Positions 22,550 through 25,793 of a stretch of DNA of 25,793 bases are shown in pieces. Within the stretch, counting starts at the first letter, position 1, and the number at the start of each line of letters is the position of its first letter. Where the stretch lies: assembly GCA_964516635.1 (NCBI GenBank), contig CAZEZY010000015.1:1-25793 (forward strand), in the 5' to 3' direction. The notes under the pieces are model-generated. The model did not search any database. It was not told the origin of the DNA and was given only the letters and a program-made list of their open reading frames with translations. Both the position numbers and the translations under genes were made by a program. Source of the stretch: CAZEZY01 sp964516635 (GTDB lineage Bacteria > Pseudomonadota > Gammaproteobacteria > Burkholderiales > Burkholderiaceae_C).

Positions 22550-24363
22550 GCAGTTCTCCGTTGATGAACAAAGCGCCGGTCGCGCTCATAAGGAAACACG
22601 TCGTGGACATGCCCGGCCTGGATGCGCGCCTTGTGGCTCTGCCAGAAGTCCACGTCCAGCAGGTCGGCGTGGTGTTTCATGAACACCTCGCGCACCTTGT
22701 GGTTGCCCAGCAGAAACGGGCCAAACGTTTCGGGAAAGACGTCATGCGGGGCCACGTGGTACCAGACCTCGCCGCTCATCTCGTCGTTTTCGTTGCGGGG
22801 CGGTGGCACGCGCCGGAAGTGGCAGTCGGTGATGTACTCGATTTCGTCGTAGTCGTAGAAGACGACTTTCCCGTGACGCGTGATGCCGAAGTTCTTCCAC
22901 AGCATGTCGCCGGGGAAGATGTTGGCGGCGACCAGGTCCTTGATCGCGTTGCCGTATTCGATCACCGCGTGCTCGATCTGCTCCTGGGCCCTGGCATCAC
23001 CCGGGGTCTTGCGCATGGCTTCAAACGCTTCCTGGAGGTGGATGTTGAGCGGAATCATGCGCCGCTCGATGTACACGTGCTTCAGGAACACCTCGATGTT
23101 GCCGTCGCCATTGCGGTCGCCTATCTCAATCTGGCTGGGGGCGAACTTCTGGATTTCATCGATCAGCTCGTCGGTGAAGCGCTCCCGCGGGAAGCCCACC
23201 CCGCTGAATTCCAGCGTATCGGCCATCCGGCCCACCCGGTCGTGCTGCTTCACCAGCAGGTACTTGCCCCGAATCTGCTCGCGCGTGGTGTCTTTCTGCG
23301 GGGGGTAGTAATCCTTGATGACCTTGAACACGAACGGAAAACTCGGCAGGTCGAACACCAGCATCACCATGCCCTTGATGCCCGGGGCGATGCGGAACCG
23401 GTCGGTGCTGTGCCGCATGTGGTACAGAAAGTCGCGGTAGAACAGCGTCTTGCCCTGCTTGGCCAGGCCGAGGGCGTTGTAGAACTCGGCACGTGGCTTG
23501 CGCGGCATCATGCTGCGCAGGAACTGCACATAGGCGCTGGGCACTTCCATGTCGACCATGAAATAGGCCCGCGCAAAGCTGAACAGCATCAGCAGGTCGT
23601 CCTCGCCGTGCAGGAGGGCATCGATGCGCAGACGGCCCTCGCGGTTGTGCAGGATGGGCAGGGCAAACGGCACCTCCTGAAAGCCATTGATCAGCTTGCC
23701 GACGGCATAGGCGCCCTTGTTGCGATAGAACAGGCTGTGCAGCACCTGGATCTGGAAATTGGCACGCAGGCGGCTCTGTTCGAACAGCGGCAGCAGGGCC
23801 TCATGCACATCGCCGACATCGCGGTCCAGGTCCTCAAAAGGCACACGCAGGCCAAAGTCCTCGACCATGCGCCGAAGCTCCGGTCGAAGATCGTCGAGCG
23901 CCTGCGGGTAGTAACAGCGGTAGGTGGTGTGGGTGTCGGGGTTTTCCGGTTCGATGTATTCGGTGCTGACCGCCGGCCGCACAAAGATGAAATCGTTCTG
24001 AAAATAACTGCGGTGCAGGATTTTGGTGCTGACCGAGTTGAAAAAGGTTTCGGCCAGTTCGGGCTGTCGGTGATCCACCAGCATGCCCACGTAAAACAGC
24101 TTCACCTGCTGCCAGACGTCCATGGGCTGGCGCGAGGCCTTGAACTCACGCTCCAGCCGCGTCACGCACTCCTTCACCCGCAGGTCGTAGAACTCGATGC
24201 GCTCGCGCTGGGCCCGTTGCTGGCCATGCCAGTCCTGGGTCTCGAACCGGTGCTTGGCCCGGGCGGATTCGGTGCGGAACAGCCGGTAATGGCGGTTGAA
24301 CCCGTCGATCATCGCGCGGGCGATGTCGTGCGCCAGGGTGGAGTCGAGTCGCTGGGGCAACAT
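22546..24363 (-). CDS. aceK: Isocitrate dehydrogenase kinase/phosphatase
   Basis: 605 residues. The ATP-binding motif APGIKGM is at 326-332, and the kinase-like part includes VVFYDYDEIEYITDCHFRRVP and NIFPGDMLWKNFGI. AceK reversibly phosphorylates isocitrate dehydrogenase and so switches carbon between the TCA cycle and the glyoxylate shunt. In enterobacteria it is in the aceBAK operon; here it lies between a carbonic anhydrase (4 nt before it) and a thiolase (4-nt overlap) in a leucine-catabolic operon, with no aceA or aceB in the window. Confidence 0.96.
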   Translation of the reverse strand: MLPQRLDSTLAHDIARAMIDGFNRHYRLFRTESARAKHRFETQDWHGQQRAQRERIEFYDLRVKECVTRLEREFKASRQPMDVWQQVKLFYVGMLVDHRQPELAETFFNSVSTKILHRSYFQNDFIFVRPAVSTEYIEPENPDTHTTYRCYYPQALDDLRPELRRMVEDFGLRVPFEDLDRDVGDVHEALLPLFEQSRLRANFQIQVLHSLFYRNKGAYAVGKLINGFQEVPFALPILHNREGRLRIDALLHGEDDLLMLFSFARAYFMVDMEVPSAYVQFLRSMMPRKPRAEFYNALGLAKQGKTLFYRDFLYHMRHSTDRFRIAPGIKGMVMLVFDLPSFPFVFKVIKDYYPPQKDTTREQIRGKYLLVKQHDRVGRMADTLEFSGVGFPRERFTDELIDEIQKFAPSQIEIGDRNGDGNIEVFLKHVYIERRMIPLNIHLQEAFEAMRKTPGDARAQEQIEHAVIEYGNAIKDLVAANIFPGDMLWKNFGITRHGKVVFYDYDEIEYITDCHFRRVPPPRNENDEMSGEVWYHVAPHDVFPETFGPFLLGNHKVREVFMKHHADLLDVDFWQSHKARIQAGHVHDVFPYERDRRFVHQRRTA

Positions 24364-24367
24364 GGCT

Positions 24368-25030
24368 TCAGACGCGGGCTGCCGAGAACCTTTGTGATGC
24401 CGCCTCGCAGGCCTCGTGGTAGGTGGCGTCGACTTCGGCCGCCCGGCTCACCGAGATCTGCAGGTCCTTGAGGAGGCCATCGTTGAGCCCGTACACCCAG
24501 CCATGCACCGTCACCGTCTGGCCTCGTGCCCAGGCGTCCTGCAGCACCGTGGATTGAGCAACATGCCGGACCTGCTCGATCACATTGAGCTCGCACAAGG
24601 CGTTCAGGCGCTCTTCGGCAGGCGTCTGCTCCAACAGACCGGCATGTCGATCGGCCACATCGCGCACATGGCGCAGCCAGTTGTCGGCCAGGCCCACCCG
24701 CACGCCTTCGAGCGCGGCATGCACCCCGCCACAGCCATAGTGGCCCACCACCATCACGTGCTCCACGCGCAGCATGTCCACCGCGTACTGGAGGGTGGAC
24801 AGGCAGTTCAGGTCGGTGGGCACCACCACGTTGGCCACGTTGCGGTGCACGAACACCTCGCCCGGCTCCAGGCCCGTGATCTGGTTGGCCGGCACGCGGC
24901 TGTCGGAACAGCCGATCCACATGTAGCGCGGCGACTGCTGCCCTGCCAGCCCCGAGAAAAACCCCGGGCGCTCCCCCTCCATCTGGGCGGCCCATTCGCG
25001 GTTGTGGGCCAGCAGGTGGCGCAGCGGCAT
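24368..25030 (-). CDS. can: Beta-class carbonic anhydrase
   Basis: 220 residues. Zinc ligands C41, H97 and C100 (GCSDSRVP and GHYGCGG) and the active-site D43-R45 dyad are present. It hydrates CO2 to bicarbonate in the cytoplasm. Its ATG overlaps the isovaleryl-CoA dehydrogenase stop by one base (TAATG), showing tight coupling with leucine catabolism, where methylcrotonyl-CoA carboxylase consumes bicarbonate. It could also replenish bicarbonate for the cyanase encoded 14 kb away. Confidence 0.95.
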   Translation of the reverse strand: MPLRHLLAHNREWAAQMEGERPGFFSGLAGQQSPRYMWIGCSDSRVPANQITGLEPGEVFVHRNVANVVVPTDLNCLSTLQYAVDMLRVEHVMVVGHYGCGGVHAALEGVRVGLADNWLRHVRDVADRHAGLLEQTPAEERLNALCELNVIEQVRHVAQSTVLQDAWARGQTVTVHGWVYGLNDGLLKDLQISVSRAAEVDATYHEACEAASQRFSAARV

Positions 25031-25793
25031 TACATGGTCTCCGCAAACAGCTCGCGGCCGATCAGCATGCGGCGGATCTCGCTGGTGCCCGCACCGATTT
25101 CATACAGCTTGGCGTCCCGCCAGAGGCGACCCAGCGGGTATTCGTTGATGTAGCCATTGCCACCAAACAGCTGGATGCCATCGCCCGCCATCCGGGTGGC
25201 CTGCTCGGCGCACCACAGAATCACGGACGCGCAATCCTTGCGCACCTGGCGCACGTGCTGGGCACCCAGCATGTCCAGGTTCTTGCCGATCTGGTAGCAG
25301 AACGCGCGGCCGGCCTGCAGCACGGTGTACATGTCGGCCACCTTGCCCTGCACCAGCTGGAATTCGCCGATGCTCTGGCCGAACTGCTTGCGGTCGTGGA
25401 TGTAGGGGATGACGTTGTCCATCACCGCCTGCATGATGCCGATGGGGCCGGCGGCCAGCACGGCGCGCTCGTAGTCCAGCCCGCTCATCAGCACCTTGGC
25501 GCCGTTGTTCAGGCCGCCCAGGATGTTGGCTTCGGGCACCTCCACGTTCTGGAACACCATTTCGCCGGTGTGGCTGCCACGCATGCCCAGCTTGTCCAGC
25601 TTCTGAGCGGTGGAAAACCCAGGCATGCCCTTTTCCACGATGAAGGCGGTCACGCCACGCGCACCCAGTTCGGGCTCGGTCTTGGCATAGACCACCATCG
25701 TGTCGGCATCCGGGCCGTTGGTGATCCACATCTTGTTGCCATTGAGCAGGTAGTAGCCGCCCTTGTCTTCGGCGCGCAGCTTCATGCTGATCA
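25030..25793 (-). CDS. ivd: Isovaleryl-CoA dehydrogenase, C-terminal part (cut by window edge)
   Basis: The gene continues beyond the right edge; about 254 codons are visible, beginning ISMKLRAEDKGGYYLLNGNKMWITNG. The catalytic glutamate is on the helix position special to isovaleryl-CoA dehydrogenases (SGLDYERAVLAAGPIGIMQAVMD), while the usual YEGT position reads GAGT (LYEIGAGTSEIRRM), as in the human enzyme. It oxidises isovaleryl-CoA to 3-methylcrotonyl-CoA, passing electrons to ETF. It is upstream of can-aceK-thiolase in one operon. Confidence 0.94.
   Translation of the reverse strand, partial: ISMKLRAEDKGGYYLLNGNKMWITNGPDADTMVVYAKTEPELGARGVTAFIVEKGMPGFSTAQKLDKLGMRGSHTGEMVFQNVEVPEANILGGLNNGAKVLMSGLDYERAVLAAGPIGIMQAVMDNVIPYIHDRKQFGQSIGEFQLVQGKVADMYTVLQAGRAFCYQIGKNLDMLGAQHVRQVRKDCASVILWCAEQATRMAGDGIQLFGGNGYINEYPLGRLWRDAKLYEIGAGTSEIRRMLIGRELFAETM

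Noticed and set aside
22561..24471. About 630-codon plus-strand open frame opposite aceK
   Set aside because: Antisense shadow of aceK, whose full length and motifs are clear on the minus strand.

Overview
The window looks like a chromosomal contig from a high-GC betaproteobacterium, most likely Burkholderiales/Comamonadaceae (for example a Hydrogenophaga- or Acidovorax-like organism). This rests on codon and GC style, a leucine-degradation operon carrying aceK and a carbonic anhydrase, the trkA-trkH pair, a YchJ protein and a DUF2325 protein; it is inference, not a database result. A run of 10 Ns at 20691-20700 shows it is a gapped draft scaffold. I see no tRNA, rRNA, CRISPR array, IS element or phage gene.

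Layout. (1) 1-1574: the 5' end of a methylcrotonyl-CoA carboxylase beta subunit gene (minus, cut by the window edge), divergent from an AraC-family regulator. (2) 1606-5124, minus: an HD-GYP c-di-GMP phosphodiesterase of lower GC with a possible small upstream ORF, a YchJ-family protein, a DUF2325 coiled-coil protein and a small Cys-containing protein. (3) 5274-10886, plus: a cytoplasmic PAS histidine kinase and LuxR-type response regulator, then a cyanate uptake and breakdown operon in the order cynA-cynB-cynD-cynS, closed by a strong intrinsic terminator. (4) 10954-11865, plus: a CDF-type metal transporter with an HMA-like N-terminus. (5) 11871-25793, one long minus-strand directon. In transcription order it holds ivd (partial), can, aceK, an acetyl-CoA acetyltransferase and an acyl-CoA dehydrogenase (with the N gap); then a DUF4197 protein, trkA, trkH and a sigma-54 activator; then a three-gene operon of an OsmC-like protein, an acyl-CoA-dehydrogenase-fold flavoprotein and a rubredoxin-reductase fusion.

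The most striking find is the control region of that last operon. Within 150 bp on the minus strand there is a full-consensus sigma-54 -24/-12 promoter (14885-14901), a full-consensus IHF site (14928-14940) and a 16-bp-arm inverted repeat (14995-15035) where an enhancer-binding protein should bind. The gene for a GAF-AAA+-Fis activator with an intact GAFTGA loop lies immediately upstream. The operon's products are individually unusual: the OsmC-like protein lacks the second cysteine, and the acyl-CoA-dehydrogenase-fold protein lacks the catalytic glutamate at both positions used by the family. I infer a sigma-54-controlled flavin/rubredoxin redox system, possibly a monooxygenase or a thiol/nitrosative detoxification pathway, that I cannot match to a characterised one.

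How the parts fit. The ivd-can-aceK-thiolase operon with mccB forms a leucine/isovalerate catabolic set. Carbonic anhydrase can feed bicarbonate to the biotin carboxylase, and AceK can open the glyoxylate shunt when acetyl units are the only carbon source. The cyn operon turns cyanate plus bicarbonate into ammonia and CO2, apparently next to its own two-component system rather than a LysR-type CynR.
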